Assembly (NCBI GenBank): GCA_039707655.1
Contig: CM077665.1
Location: forward strand, 140,121,148-140,185,147
From: Elymus sibiricus
Lineage: Eukaryota; Streptophyta; Magnoliopsida; Poales; Poaceae
Direction: 5' to 3'
DNA length: 64,000 nt
Shown here: in pieces, positions 21,702 to 33,460 of the stretch
How positions within the stretch are numbered: the stretch's first letter is position 1
How the letters are laid out: every line of letters starts with the position of its first letter
Program-made: the position numbers and the translations under genes
The notes under the pieces: generated by a model
What the model was told of the DNA's origin: nothing
Databases searched by the model: none
What the model saw: the letters and a program-made list of their open reading frames with translations, nothing else

Positions 21702-24700
21702 TCAAGTGTAGTATGGCCGGAGATGAGCAATGTTCCACGGCCTGGCAGTCTCCTCTCCAGAAGTGCGTGATTTGTCGCTCTCCCGTATATCAATGAGATA
21801 ATAGGAACCATTGTTGAGATTTCTGCTGATCACAAAAGGTCCTTCCCAGGGAGGTGACAACTTATGCATATCTGACTAGTCTTGAATCAGCCGGAGCACT
21901 AAGTCGCCTTCTTGGAACGTCCGGGTCTTGACTCTGCGGCTATGATAGCGACGCTGATCTTGCTGGTAAATCACTGACCGTGGTGCCGCAAGATCCCGTT
22001 CTTCGTCCAAGGCATCCAAAGCATCCTGACGCGCCGTCTCATTACCAGTTTCAACGTAAGCCGCCACCCTGGGCGAGTCATGACGGATATCACTGGGGAG
22101 AACAGCTTCTGCGCCATAAACCATGAAGAAAGGCGTGTAGCCAGTTGACCTGTTGGGGGTGGTTCTTATGCTCCAAAGAACTGAAGGTAACTCCTCCACC
22201 CAACAACCCGGCGTTCGCTCCAAAGGAACCATAAGCCGGGGTTTTATCCCTCTCAAAATTTCCTGGTTAGCACGCTCTGCTTGACCATTAGACTGTGGAT
22301 GAGCTACAGAGGAGACATCAAGGCGGATGTGTTCACTGTCACAGAACTCTTTCAGAGCCCCCTTGGATAGATTTGTACCATTATCAGTAATGATACTGTG
22401 AGGGTAACCAAACCGGAAAATCAGCTTTTTGATGAACTGAACTATTGTTGTTGCGTCACACTTACTGACCGGCTCTGCTTCCACCCACTTAGTAAACTTA
22501 TCAACCGCCACCAAGAGGTGGGTCTTCTTATCTTTAGACCTCTTGAACAGTCCAACCATATCAAGCCCCCAGACCGCAAACGGCCAGGTGATTGGAATCA
22601 TCTGCAACTCCTGAGCCGGCACATGGGCACGTCGCCCAAATTTCTGACACCCGTCACACTTGCTAACCAATCTCTCTGCATCTGCATGAGCTGTCAACCA
22701 GTAGAAATCGTGCCGAAAAGCTTTTGCCACCAAGGATTTTGACCCGGCGTGATGACCACAATCGCCAGCATGTATCTCCTGCAAGATTTCCAGGCCCTCT
22801 TCCGGAGAAACGCATCGTTGAAAAACGCCAGTCACGCTGCATCTGTGTAACTCGCCATTGATAATAGTCATGGATTTAGACCGCCTTATGATTTTTCGTG
22901 CCAAAGTCTCGTCTTGAGGTAATTCGCCACGAGTCAGATACGCCAGATAAGGCAGCGTCCAATCAGGGATTGCGTGGAGAGCCGCCACTAATTGTCCTTC
23001 TGGGTTAGGTATAGCAAGATCCTCCTCAGACGGTAATTTAACCGAAGGGTGATGCAGTACATCCAGAAACACATTAGGTGGCACCGGCTTACGCTGAGAC
23101 CCCAGTCTTGATAACGCGTCAGCCGCCTCATTCTTCCGACGATAAATATGATCCACCTCATAGCCCTTAAAGTAACCAGCAATAACATCAACCGCCTGGC
23201 GATAAGCCGCCATGCGAGGGTCTTTAGAATCCCATGTGCCAGAAACTTGATGGGCCACAGGGTCTGAGTCGCCGAGGCACCTGACCCGGCTCAAATTCAT
23301 CTCCTTGGCCACACGGAGCCCATGAAGCAAGGCTTCATATTCAGCTGCATTATTAGTACAAGGAAACATTAGCCTTAACACATAACAAAATTTGTCACCT
23401 CGTGGGGAAGTTAAAACAACTCCAGCCCCCGAGCCTTCCAACTGCCTGGATCCATCAAAGTGAATCGTCCAATATGTATTGTCCGGCTTCTCCTCAGGTG
23501 CTTGACACTCTGTCCAGTCATTGATAAAATCCACCAGGGCTTGTGATTTAACAGCCGTCCGGGGCACATACTTCAGATTAAGAGGCCCGAGCTCAATTGC
23601 CTACTTAGCAATCCTACCGGTGGCTTCTCTGTTTTGAATGATATCTTCCAAAGGAGCAGAGCTGACCACCGTGATTGGATGTCCAAGGAAGTAATGCTTT
23701 AGTTTGCGATTTGCCATGAACACCCCAAATACCAGTTTTTGCCAATGCGGGTATCTTTGCTTGGATTCTGTCAAAACCTCACTGACATGGTAAACCGGCC
23801 GCTGGACTGGGTACTCTTTGCCGGCCTCCTTGCGCTCCACAACGACTGTTGCACTGATGGCTTTATTATTAGCCGCCATGTACAGGAGCAAAGGCTGTTT
23901 TTCCGCGGGATCAGCCAAGACAGGCGGCTCAGCCAACTGCTTTTTGAGCGCCTCAAATGCATCATTGGCAGCATCGCTCCAGACAAAGTCATCTGTCTTC
24001 TTCATCATCTGATACAAAGGAATAGCTTTCTCACCCAGGCGGCTTATGAACTGGCTTAAAGCGGCAATACGACCCGCCAAGCGCTGGACATCGTTAATGC
24101 ACGTCGGCTTAGACAAAGAAGTGATGGCCTTTATCTTATCTGGGTTAGCCTCAATGCTCCGCTCGGAGACCAAGAAACCCAAGAGCTTGCCTGTAGGCAC
24201 ACCAAACACACACTTAGCCGGGTTAGGCATCATCTTGTAAACCCGCAGGTTATCAAAAGTTTCCTTCAAATCATCTAGCAGAGTCTCCTTCTTCCTTGAT
24301 TTGACCACAATATCGTCCACATAAGCATGAACATTGTGCCCAATCTGACCATGAAGACAGTTCTGCACACAGCGTTGATAAGTCGCCTGCGCACTTTTGA
24401 GTCCAAAAGGCATAGACACGTAGCAGAAATCTCCAAAAGGTGTGATGAAAGACGTCTTCTCTTGGTCCTTGACTACCATCTTGATCTGATGATAACCCGA
24501 ATAAGCGTCCAAGAAACATAGGCTCTCACAACCCGCCGTTGCGTCAATGATCTGGTCGATACGGGGGAGAGCAAACGGATCAACCGGACACACCTTGTTG
24601 AGATCTGTGTAATCTACACACATGCGCCACGTGCCGTTCTTCTTGAGTACAAGCACGGGGTTAGCTAACCACTCCGGGTGAAAAACCTCCACGATAAATC

Positions 24701-26060
24701 CTGCAGCCAAAAGCCGGGCCACCTCTTCCCCAATAGCTTTACGCTGCTCTTCATTGAAACGACGGAGGAATTGTTTGACCGGCTTAAACTTAGGATCCAC
24801 ATTAAGGTGGTGCTCAGCGAATTCTCTTGGTACACCCGGCATGTCAGAAGGCTTCCATGCAAAGATGTCCCGATTCTCACGGATGAATTCGATGAGGGCG
24901 CTTTCCTATTTGGGGTCCATATTGGCCCCAATAGTGAACTGTTGAGATGAGTCGCCAGGAGTAAAATCCACCAACTTGGTATCTTCTGCCACAAACTTCA
25001 GGGGCGGGTCAGATTCTGTGTTGGGCTTCTTCAGCGGGGTCATATCCGCCGGGTCGACATTGTCCTTATAGAACTTAAGCTCTGCCTCAGCACAACTTGA
25101 CTCCGCATACGCAGCATCACCTTCCTCGCACTCAAGAGCAATCTTCCGATCACCGTGGACTGTAATCGTTCCCTTCAGACCAGGCATCTTGAGCTGCAAG
25201 TAAACATAACAGGGCCGTGCCATGAATTTAGCATAAGCCGGCCTTCCAAACAGGGCATGATACGGGCTCTTGATTTTAACCACCTCAAACCACAAAGTCT
25301 CCACCCTGTAGTTGAACTCATCACCAAAGTCTACCTCAAGGGAAATTTTCCCTACTAGATAAGCTGATTTGCCGGGCACCACACCGTGAAAAACTATGGA
25401 TGACGGCTTGAGATCCTTGTCAACCAGGTTCATCCGGCGAAAGGTGTCATAGTACAGGATGTTGATGCTACTGCCACCATCCATAAGCATCTTGGTGAAC
25501 ACGTAGCCTCCAACTTGGGGAGCTACCACAAGGGCTAAATGCCCTGGGTTATCCACACACGGCGGGTGATCCTCCCTGCTCCAAGTTATTGCATATTCAG
25601 ACCATTTTAAGTACTGCGGAAGAGCCGGCATGGCGGCGTTAACCGCCTGCTTGCGCACTTTCTGATCCCGCTTATCAAGGCTTGTTGTAAAAACGTGATA
25701 CTGGCCTCCATTAAGCTGCTTTGGGTTACTCTGATACCCTGACTAGTTGTTTTGTTGCTGGCCAGCATTGCCAGACTGCTGATTATGACCTCCATGGCTA
25801 CCTTGACCTTGATAACCAGAGTTTGAGCCGCCTGCGCCGAAGCCGGACCCATGAGAGCCGGATCCTGACCCGCCGGGCGGCCTGTTGCCGCTACCTTGAT
25901 GCTGGCTAAGGCTGTAATTCCGGAATTCCCGCATAACCCAACAATCCTTCCAAGCATGAGTGGATGGCTTATTTGGTAGGCTATGCTTCGGGCAGGGGTC
26001 ATTAAGTATTGCTTCCATGTTGAAAGGCTTATTTTTGCTGAAAGGCGGTTTACCATTCCC
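21702..26060 (-). pseudogene. Tat-type gag C-terminus, protease, RT, RNase H, integrase with four nonsense codons
   Basis: One continuous frame with in-frame stops at 25743-25745, 24906-24908, 23601-23603 and 21876-21878. From the N side: a Gly/Ser/Gln-rich gag tail with no intact zinc knuckle; protease (LMDGGSSINILYYDT, ALFGRPAYAKF); reverse transcriptase (WRMCVDYTDLNKVCP, PFGLKSAQATYQR, YVDD at about 24313-24324); RNase H (TIHFDGSRQLEGSGAG, NNAAEYEALLHGL); integrase zinc-binding and catalytic core (HAGDCGHHAG, CDGCQKFGRRAH, GLDMVG, ITDNGTNL, HPQSNGQAERANQEI); and a C-terminal chromo-like tail ending at a natural TGA (21702-21704). The order RT-RH-INT is the gypsy order. All key acidic residues of RT and INT are kept, so the stops look recent. 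Confidence 0.88.
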
Positions 26061-26450
26061 GAGATTGCCCCCACTGACTCTGATGATGAGCTAGAGCCGG
26101 ACTATGCTGATGACACTTATGTTCCTCCATCTGAGCACGTTCCATCATGGGCTGCTAAGCTGAAGACGAAGATGAAGAACCTTCTCTGCTTCTAGATCAA
26201 GGGACAGTATAAGGCACATGTTGAAGCTAAGAAGGCTCGCAGCCGTGACAAGATCATTATGAGGAAGCTTGGCCTAGTAGTTGACGGCGGGTCTGAGGAC
26301 CAGATTACTTAGAAGGAGGCATGGATCCAGAAGCACTGTCGGTGGGCTGAGTCGGAAGAGGATGTACCTGCTGCCACTGATGAGGAGGATGAGGAGGAAG
26401 AGGATTGTTCACTTTTGGGCTTCCATCACCTTGACTTACTTTAGCCCTCT
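26061..26450 (+). pseudogene. Element X ORF, C-terminal part
   Basis: Resumes after the Tat-type insertion with an acidic frame (DSDDELEPDYADDTYVPP, SWAAKLKTKMKNLLCF), interrupted by in-frame stops at about 26194 and 26310 and ending in an acidic run (EEDEEEED). This matches the tail of the same grass 'putative plant transposon protein' family as 14541-15554. A part of the middle is missing, lost with the 5' end of the Tat element. Confidence 0.6.
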
Positions 26451-26918
26451 ATGGCCCTTTTGGTGTCTCGATGCCAAAGGGGGAGAGAGTGATTAGGGAT
26501 TTGCTGGCTTTGCTGAGTCATGAGTGTTTTATTCTATCTGCGCATTTTCTCTCTCGTGAACTCATTTCTTTGCTTGCTTTGGTTTATGTGGTCCAGACTT
26601 GTGAGTACTAATGTATGGTGTAAGACATGCTATCTATCCTATCTTGTTATGTCTACATTAGTTACTTTATGAGATAATGCTTGCTTGCCTGCTTATAACT
26701 CTTTTTCTGTATATGCAAGTTCTTGGCTGTGTCTATAAAATATAGGGGGAGTGTTGATCCTAGTGTGTGCACTTTGCATTCCAAAGGCATATTAAAATAG
26801 AGCAACACATCTAGGGGGAGCCTCTCTATATTTGGCAGATGTCGGGTTTGTCTATATCTTACTACTTATTGTTTTGGCAAATCCCGTGTTGTCATCAACC
26901 TACCAAAAAGGGGGAGAT
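26451..26918 (+). other. 3' non-coding region and polypurine tract of element X
   Basis: No ORF. Several purine-run motifs (aaagggggagagag at 26475, atagggggagtg at 26740, ctagggggagcc at 26810) precede the polypurine tract AAAAAGGGGGAGAT at 26905-26918. Repeated PPT-like motifs of this kind are a Sirevirus hallmark. Confidence 0.7.
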
Positions 26919-27235
26919 TGTAAGAGCATATTTCTCCCTAAGTAGTTTTGGTGGTTGATGACAATACCCTTGCGGACTAATCGTGTGCATTGAGCTTTCA
27001 GAGATTATCAGGTGGCACGAGATGGTTATTGAGCCCCTCAGTTGTGAAAAGAGAAGACAACATTTTCCTATTGATTTAGTGTTGGTGGACTAGAGTCATA
27101 GGAAAATCCGTACTATCAAGAGGGGGTCCGCACTTGGAAAGGTTGGGAGAATCAATCATGTACACATTTGCTTCTTCCCCTCTTTCCCGTCACAATGGAG
27201 CTGCTCCCTGTCCTTGGGCCCTGAGTCATGACTTA

Positions 27236-27757
27236 AGCGGAAGTACCGCTCCGATGAGCGGTAGTACCGCTCCGGCGGTAGTGCCGCCCTGTGGTACCGG
27301 GCTACTTCCGCTTATATTTTGCTCTCTAGGTTCCTCGGGTGGTCTTGTCTATTCTGAGCGGAAGTACCGCTTGGGGCCGCGTGGTAGTACCGCTTGTGCG
27401 GTACTGCCGCCCTCCCCTTCCGGGCTCACTTCCTCTTATTTTTAGCTCTCTGGCTTCTTCGACACTCGAGTGAATTTTGAGCGGCAGTTATAAGCGGAAG
27501 TACCGCTCTGAGCGGCACTGACTCACTGCCTTCCTCTTGTTCGCTAAGTCTGGGCATCCTACAACGTTAAGCGGAAGTACCTCTTGCGGGAACGGTAGTA
27601 CCGCTCTGGCAGAACTACCGCCTCCTTGACTGCTGTCAGCTATTTGTGATGCCCGGTACTTCCGTTCAAGCAGAAGTACCGCTCCCCCGAGCGGTACTAC
27701 CGCTTATGCACGACTTGTGGGTAGAAAACAGTCAGATTTCCACCCACTATATAAAAG
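27236..27757 (+). promoter_or_regulatory. First palindrome array and TATA box of the composite LTR
   Basis: About ten units of GCGGnnnnnCCGC or near variants (gcggaagtaccgc, gcggtagtaccgc, gcggtactaccgc) in about 480 bp, ending about 35 bp ahead of TATATAAAAG (27748-27757). Downstream GTCTTCTTC and a CT-rich leader resemble a transcription start region. Confidence 0.7.
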
Positions 27758-28799
27758 GGTCTTCTTCTCTAGTGAGAGGCACCTATTTTTCCCAAAAGCT
27801 CCATTGTTGCTCCTAAGCTCATTCTTGCCCAATCTCTCTCCCTAGCCATCGATTCTTGTTGATGCTTTAGGGTTGGGAGGAGAAGGCCTTGATCTACACT
27901 TCCACCAAGAGAAATTTGATTCCCCCCACTAATCCCTTGCGGATCTTGTTACTCTTGGGTGTTTGAGCACCCTAGATGGAAGAGGTCACCTCGAAGCCAT
28001 ATTCCATTGTGGTGAAGCTTCGTGGTGGTGTTGGGAGCCTCCAATTAAGTTGTGGAGATTGCCCCAACCTTGTTTGTAAAGGTTCGGTTGCCGCCTTCAA
28101 GTGCACCACTAGTGGAATCATGGCATCTTGCATTGTGTGAGGGCGTGAGGAGAATATGGTGTCCATTCTCATGATAATGGACATGTGAAGATATACATAA
28201 AAGAGGCCCACCCATAGTGAAGTATGGGGGAGCAATTTACTAGTCTTCATCGAGCCAACACAATCAAGAAAGGTGGTCAAACTTGAGGAAGTCAAGATCG
28301 CCATCATCTAGCTAAAGTGGACTATGAGCAAGGCAAAGGTTTGACCTTGATAAGTTTTCTATTCTACCAGTCTCATGGTGTTAGCTGGGAGACCGGATCA
28401 TAGGTTTGTTTGCCGTAGGGGGCTCTCGAGTAAGTAGCTTGATCGTATCATTCGTATAGAGCTCAAACCATTGCATCCTTGGCATCATCTTTCTTGGTTC
28501 TTGTTTGGCTTTTATACATTTTGGAGCTTATGGTTATCATCATGACAAGCTCAAGTTCACCGAAAACAGATTTCTTATGCATCATCTTTGTGTTTTCAAT
28601 GTTGGAGATTTTGTCAGTTCATATTTGGGAAGGTTCTCTTCCTCATTTATTCTCCATTGCTTGTTCTTAAGTCGTTGTTGGATAGTACTTGTCGTCATCT
28701 ATTCAACAAGCTTGAGTTTGCTGATTTTAGAGCCCGTTTGAAAAGTTATATCAGTTTTGGTCTTTCTCGTTTCATTTGTTTGCTTAGGTTCTTTTACAG

Positions 28800-29094
28800 C
28801 ACCCAAGCGGTAGTATCGGTATGTCCCACGGTAGTACCTCTTATGCGGCACTTCCGCTCTGGACTACCGCCGCTACCGCCGCTTGGAAAAGTCCTCTATG
28901 CAACTTTTTGTTGCCTGTTTGCTGACCAGTGCCATTCCTACTTCCGTTTGGATTCTAGCTTCTGTAAGTTTGTATTTTTTAAGCGGTAGTAGAGTTGTAA
29001 TACCGCTCTAAGCGGTAGTACTGCTCCCCCGAGCGGTAGTACTACTTTAATGCGCGTTGAGCATAACGGTTGGATTCGAGCCCCACTATAAAAG
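28800..29094 (+). promoter_or_regulatory. Second palindrome array and TATA box of the composite LTR
   Basis: Several GCGGTAGTACCGC-type units at 28805-28885 and 28980-29045, followed by TATAAAAGGG at 29087-29096 and the same GTCTTCTTC context as the first module. The spacing of array to TATA is again about 40 bp. Confidence 0.7.
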
Positions 29095-29280
29095 GGCGTC
29101 TTCTTCCCCAATGGATCTCATCCTTTGAGCTCATGTTTCCCCTCCATTGTTGACCTTCCTTGTGTTTGCTATCTCTCAATCCCTCCAAGGACTCTTGCTC
29201 CTTTTTAGGGAAAAGGGAGAGGAGATCTAGATCTACATTTCCACCAATCACTTTCTTCTCTAAGTGAGGGGAACCCCTTG

Positions 29281-32053
29281 TGAAAGGACATGGATGTCGC
29301 CTAGAGGGGGGAGGGTGAATAGGCGCTTTAAAATAATTACGGTTTAGGCTCGAACAAATGCGGAATAAAACTATCGTTTAATTAGTCAAGCACAAAACCT
29401 AAAACAACTAGCCTCACCTATGTGCACCAACAACTTATGCTAAGCAAGATAAACAACTAAGTGATATCAAGATATATAACATGAAACAATATGGCTATCA
29501 CAAAGTAAAGTGCATAAGTAAAGGGCTCGGGTAAGAGATAACCAAGGCACGCGGAGACGATGATGTATCCCGAAGTTCACACCCTTGCGGATGCTAATCT
29601 CCGTTTGGAGCGGTGTGGTGGCACAATGCTCCCCAAGAAGCCACTAGGGCCACCGTAATCTCCTCACGCCCTCGCACAATGCAAGCTGCCGTGATTCCAC
29701 TAAGGGACCCTTGAGGGCGGTCACCGAACCCATACAAACAAGGTTGGGGCAATCTCCACAACTTAATTGAAGGCTCCCAACAACACCACGAAGCTTCACC
29801 ACAATGGATTGTGGCTCCGAGGTGACCTCAAATGCTCGGGGCAACCTCCACAACCTAATTGGAGACCCCGACGCTTGCCCGGAGCTTTGCACCACAATGA
29901 TTGAGCTCCGAGGCACCACCAACCGTCTAGGGCGCCAAAGCACCCAAGAGGAACAAGCTCTAGGGTGCTCAAACACCCAAGAGTAATAAGCTTCTCAAAC
30001 ATCACTTCCACGTATCACCGTGGAGAACTCAAACCTGTGCACCAAATGCAATGGCAAGGGCACACGGAGTTCCCAAGTCCTTCTCTCCCAAATCCCACCA
30101 CGACAACTAATGCTATGGTGGAAAATGAGAGGAAGAACGAAGAAGAACACCAATAACTCCAAGAACTAGATCCAAGGGGTTCCCCTTACATAGAGGAGAA
30201 AGTGATTGGTGGAAATGTAGATCTAGATCTCCTCTCTCTTTTCCCTCAAGAACTAGCAAGAATCATTGGAGGGATTGAGAGTTAGCAAGCTCAAAGAAGG
30301 TCAACAATGGGGGGCAAACACGAGCTCAAAGGATGGGGAACCATTGGGGAAGAAGACCCCCTTAAATAGGTCCCCACAAATCTGCCCGTTATGTGCAGAA
30401 TAACACAGGGGCGGTACAACCGCTATGAAGACCGGTACAACCGCTAGGACCGAGCACGGGCGGTGGCACGGCAAAGTCTCGAGCGTTACAACCGCTCTGG
30501 ACACCGGTAGTACCGGTCAAAATGAGTTGACAGGAACAACCGGGCCACCACCGCCCAAGAACCGCATCAAAACAGAACCCAGTCCGGTGGTGGGGCAGTG
30601 CTGGGCCGGTACAACCGCCTGAAGCCACTCTCTAGGGTTGGCCAGATCCTGGGCGGTACAACCGCCCGAAGGCAGTGGTACAACCGCTGGCAACAACCTG
30701 TGAGCAGCGACCCCAGGGTATCACCCCTGGGGCGGTAGTTGCACCGGACGAACCGGCCAAGCGGTACAACCGCTCAGACCAGCGGTACAACCGCATCAAG
30801 AAAACAGGTAAGACCAGAACTGCCAAAACTTCTGCAAATGAGTTCCGAATTGAGCAAACTCAAGCTTGTTGGATTCAGGACGACAAGAGCAATCCAACAT
30901 CTATGAATGAAGACAATGATATATCTTAAGAGGAGGCAGTATGAAAAAGACAATGATATAGAGATGTGAAACCTCTATGAATGAAGAACCGGCAAAAACT
31001 CCAACATCGAAAACATCATAGAAGATGCATATGGACTCCGTTTTCGATGAATTTGAGCTTATCATGAAGCTGACCATAAGCTCAAGAACCCACACAGAGA
31101 AAATCCAACCAAGAACCAAGAAAGATGATGATGCCAAGAATGCAATGGTTTGAGCTCTCAACAAACGATACGATCAAGCTACTCACTTGAGAGCCCCCCT
31201 TGATAATACGGCTATCGATCCTATAACACAGTCTCCCAACTACCACCATGAGACCGATAAAATAGAAAACCCTATCAAGGTCAAACCTTTGCCTTGCGCA
31301 TAGTCCACTTGAGCTAGATGATGACTATCTTGTCCTCCTCAAGATGGACCACCTTTCTTGATTGCGCTGGCTCGATGAAGACTAGTAGATTGCTCCCCCA
31401 TACTCCACTATGGGTGAGCCACTCTTCGACACATCTTCACAAGTTCATTGTCACCACAATGGATGGCAAGCTTCAAGCATGATCTCTCCGTGATGCTTCA
31501 CTTGAACTTGCACACTACAACCTTGATGATGATCACCACTTGATGTCATCTTCCATGGGTTGTATGGGATCTTCCTCTTGATGCAAGCCCATGGAAATAT
31601 AACTAACCCCACAAAGAACACTCACATAGACCATGGGTTATTACACAAAGCGTAATGGACAATGCTTACCATACCATGGGATCACTTGATCCCTCTCAAT
31701 ATATCTTGTACGCTCTGCGTGTTGATCAACTTGATTCACTCATTGACTTAGCCTTGATCAACCTTGTATCTTATCTTCTCTCTTCATAAAGATGATGTCT
31801 TGAAGGTAAACATGAATGCTCACACGGTCTTCTTCTTCAAGACATGCTTGCAATAAGCTCAACTCTCACATGACCAATCTTTGAATAAAACCTTGAATAC
31901 CACCTTGGTCACCATATAAACTCCTTGAAACCAACAGATGGACTTCAAGAAGTACCTACGGACAAATCCTTTGAATATAACTCAAGGCAACCATTAGTCC
32001 ATAGGGATTGTCATCAATTACCAAAACCACACATGGATAAATGTGCTCTTACA
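29281..32053 (-). mobile_element. Solo LTR of a related Sirevirus-like family, inserted in X's LTR
   Basis: The minus strand begins TGTAAGAGCACATTT at 32053 and ends TGTCCTTTCA at 29281; 2773 bp. It is flanked by CCTTG at 29276-29280 and 32054-32058, a perfect 5-bp target duplication. X's LTR text continues across it. No internal region is present, so it arose by LTR-LTR recombination. It contains its own palindrome array (30405-30800) and TATTTAAG TATA-like box (minus, about 30362-30369). It is related to, but clearly diverged from, the host LTR. Confidence 0.9.
30362..30800 (-). promoter_or_regulatory. Palindrome array and TATA-like box of the solo LTR
   Basis: About eleven units in 390 bp, mostly GCGGTACAACCGC with variants such as ccggtagtaccgg, placed on the upstream side of a minus-strand TATTTAAG (about 30362-30369). 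The centre of the unit differs from that of X (acaa versus agta) while the GCGG/CCGC arms are kept. Confidence 0.7.
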
Positions 32054-32780
32054 CCTTGGATCTAGATCTTGGAGTTCTTTGTGTTCTCCTTATTCTTCCT
32101 CTCATATTCCTCCATAGATTTTGTTGTTGTGGTGGGATTTGAGAGTGAGGGACTTGATCACTTCGTGTGTTCTTGCCATCGCATTAGTTGCATCGGTTTG
32201 AGTTCTTCATGGTGATACGTGGAAATGAAAAGTTGAGAATCTTGTTATGTTCTAGGGTGCTTGGGCACCCTAGAACTTGTGTATCTTGGGTGCTTGGGCG
32301 CCCTAGACGATTGGTGGTGTATGGAGCTAAATCATTGTGGTGTAAATCTCCGAGCAAGCATCGGGGTGTCCAATTAAGTTGTGGAGATTGCCCCGAGCAA
32401 TTTATACGGGTTCGGTGACCGCCCCAGGGGTTAGGATCGCGATTTGTATGGGTTCGGTGACCACCCTCAAGGGTCTCTTAGTGGAATCACGACATATTTC
32501 ATTATGAGAGGGCGTGAGGAGATTATGGCGTGAGGAGATTATGAGAGGGCGTGAGGGTCTCCTATGTGCACCTCGGTTATCTCTTACCTAAGCCCTTTAC
32601 TTATGCATTTTGCTTTGCGATAGCCATAATGCTTCATGTTATATATCTTGCTATCACTTAGGTGCACATAGGTGAGCATAGTATATTTAGGTTTTGTGCT
32701 TTATAAAATAAATGCTAGTTTTATTCCGCATTTGTTCAAGTGCCTATTCACCCCCTCCAGGAAACATCCACGTCCTTTCA

Positions 32781-33460
32781 TTTGATACGTTCCCCGCAAA
32801 ACTTTGGGGCAGTTCTTCCATTGCCAATGCATGCAATCAATTGACCCGTGCATTATTAAAAACCCTCTGGCCTCTCCAATAGCCAACAACTTTTCTGTGT
32901 CCTGCACATGTGGTTCTCTCAGATACTCTACTCCAAACCTGCACCATGACGCGGGCAAACTTGAAAGTAGTCTTCAGGCATGTGCTTCCCCCGTCCGGAC
33001 CATCTCACAACGACATCGACGACAGTACCAAGTGCAAGCATCCTCAAAGTAGTCGTGCATTTCTTCTTAGCAGAGAAAAAATTTGGCCGCATCAATCCCT
33101 TGTGAGCTTGAAGTAGTCATCGTGTGCCTCCACTTCCTCCACAATGCGCAAAAACAATGGCTTCCGCATGCGAAAATGGCGACAAAACCATGGATCATTT
33201 GGAAAAGGTGGGTCCGGAGCAAAGTATTTCTTGTGCAGTAGCCGTGCTCCGGAGACCCTATCCCAATTGATCACTCTTCTCCTTTGATTGCACCCTTGAA
33301 GTTGAGAATATGCTCTACCCGCCGGTCCATTTCCTCTTGCATGCTCATGAGCATGATCCACTACTTCGCTCGAATCCAATGAATCGAAGAACTCATCTTG
33401 AATCATTTTATCAAGCTCCGTCGATCCATGCTTCTCGTCCGACGGAGCATCTGAATTCAT
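32781..33460 (-). pseudogene. Harbinger-type transposase, N-terminal half
   Basis: Starts MNSDAPSDEKHGSTELDK at 33460. Readable blocks are FAPDPPFPNDPWFCRHFRMR and FLRIVEEVEAHDDYF (33250-33100) and, after frame breaks near 33092-33050, LREPHVQDTEKLLAIGEARG and GSIDCMHWQWKNCPK (32900-32790). The last contains the first catalytic Asp of the plant Harbinger (Plant_tran) DDE family. The remaining Asp and Glu are missing, so no active enzyme can be made. This is ORF2 (the catalytic protein); the Myb-like ORF1 partner is not seen. Confidence 0.8.

Larger units (their letters stand above)
15555..26060 (-). mobile_element. Tat-lineage gypsy retrotransposon, 5'-truncated, with antisense gene
   Basis: Minus-strand order: gag C-terminus, protease, RT, RNase H, integrase (26060-21702), spacer, an antisense spliced gene (17101-20803, plus), spacer, polypurine tract and 3' LTR (16101-15555). 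The 5' LTR, primer-binding site and most of gag are missing. Near 26060 the sequence passes straight into element X. X coding sequence flanks both sides, so the insertion was followed by a deletion that took the 5' end and some of X. 15550-15554 (GTTAC) is the candidate target duplication on the intact side. Confidence 0.85.
26919..32780 (+). repeat. Composite LTR of element X (with a solo LTR inserted)
   Basis: Starts TGTAAGAGCATATTTC at 26919 and ends CGTCCTTTCA at 32780. Excluding the inserted solo LTR, about 3.1 kb. It is not a simple LTR. 26919 to about 28150 runs from the start through a palindrome array, TATA (27748-27757) and into U5-like sequence. From about 28150 the sequence jumps back to mid-U3 and repeats array, TATA (29087-29094) and U5 to the end. 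The joint is inferred by comparison with the solo LTR at 29281-32053. The adjoining Harbinger sequence starts at 32781. Confidence 0.75.

Noticed and set aside
26905..26918. End of a DNA transposon at the GGGGGAGATTG motif
   Set aside because: The same motif directly precedes TG-starting LTRs at 26919 and 57736, so it is a polypurine tract.
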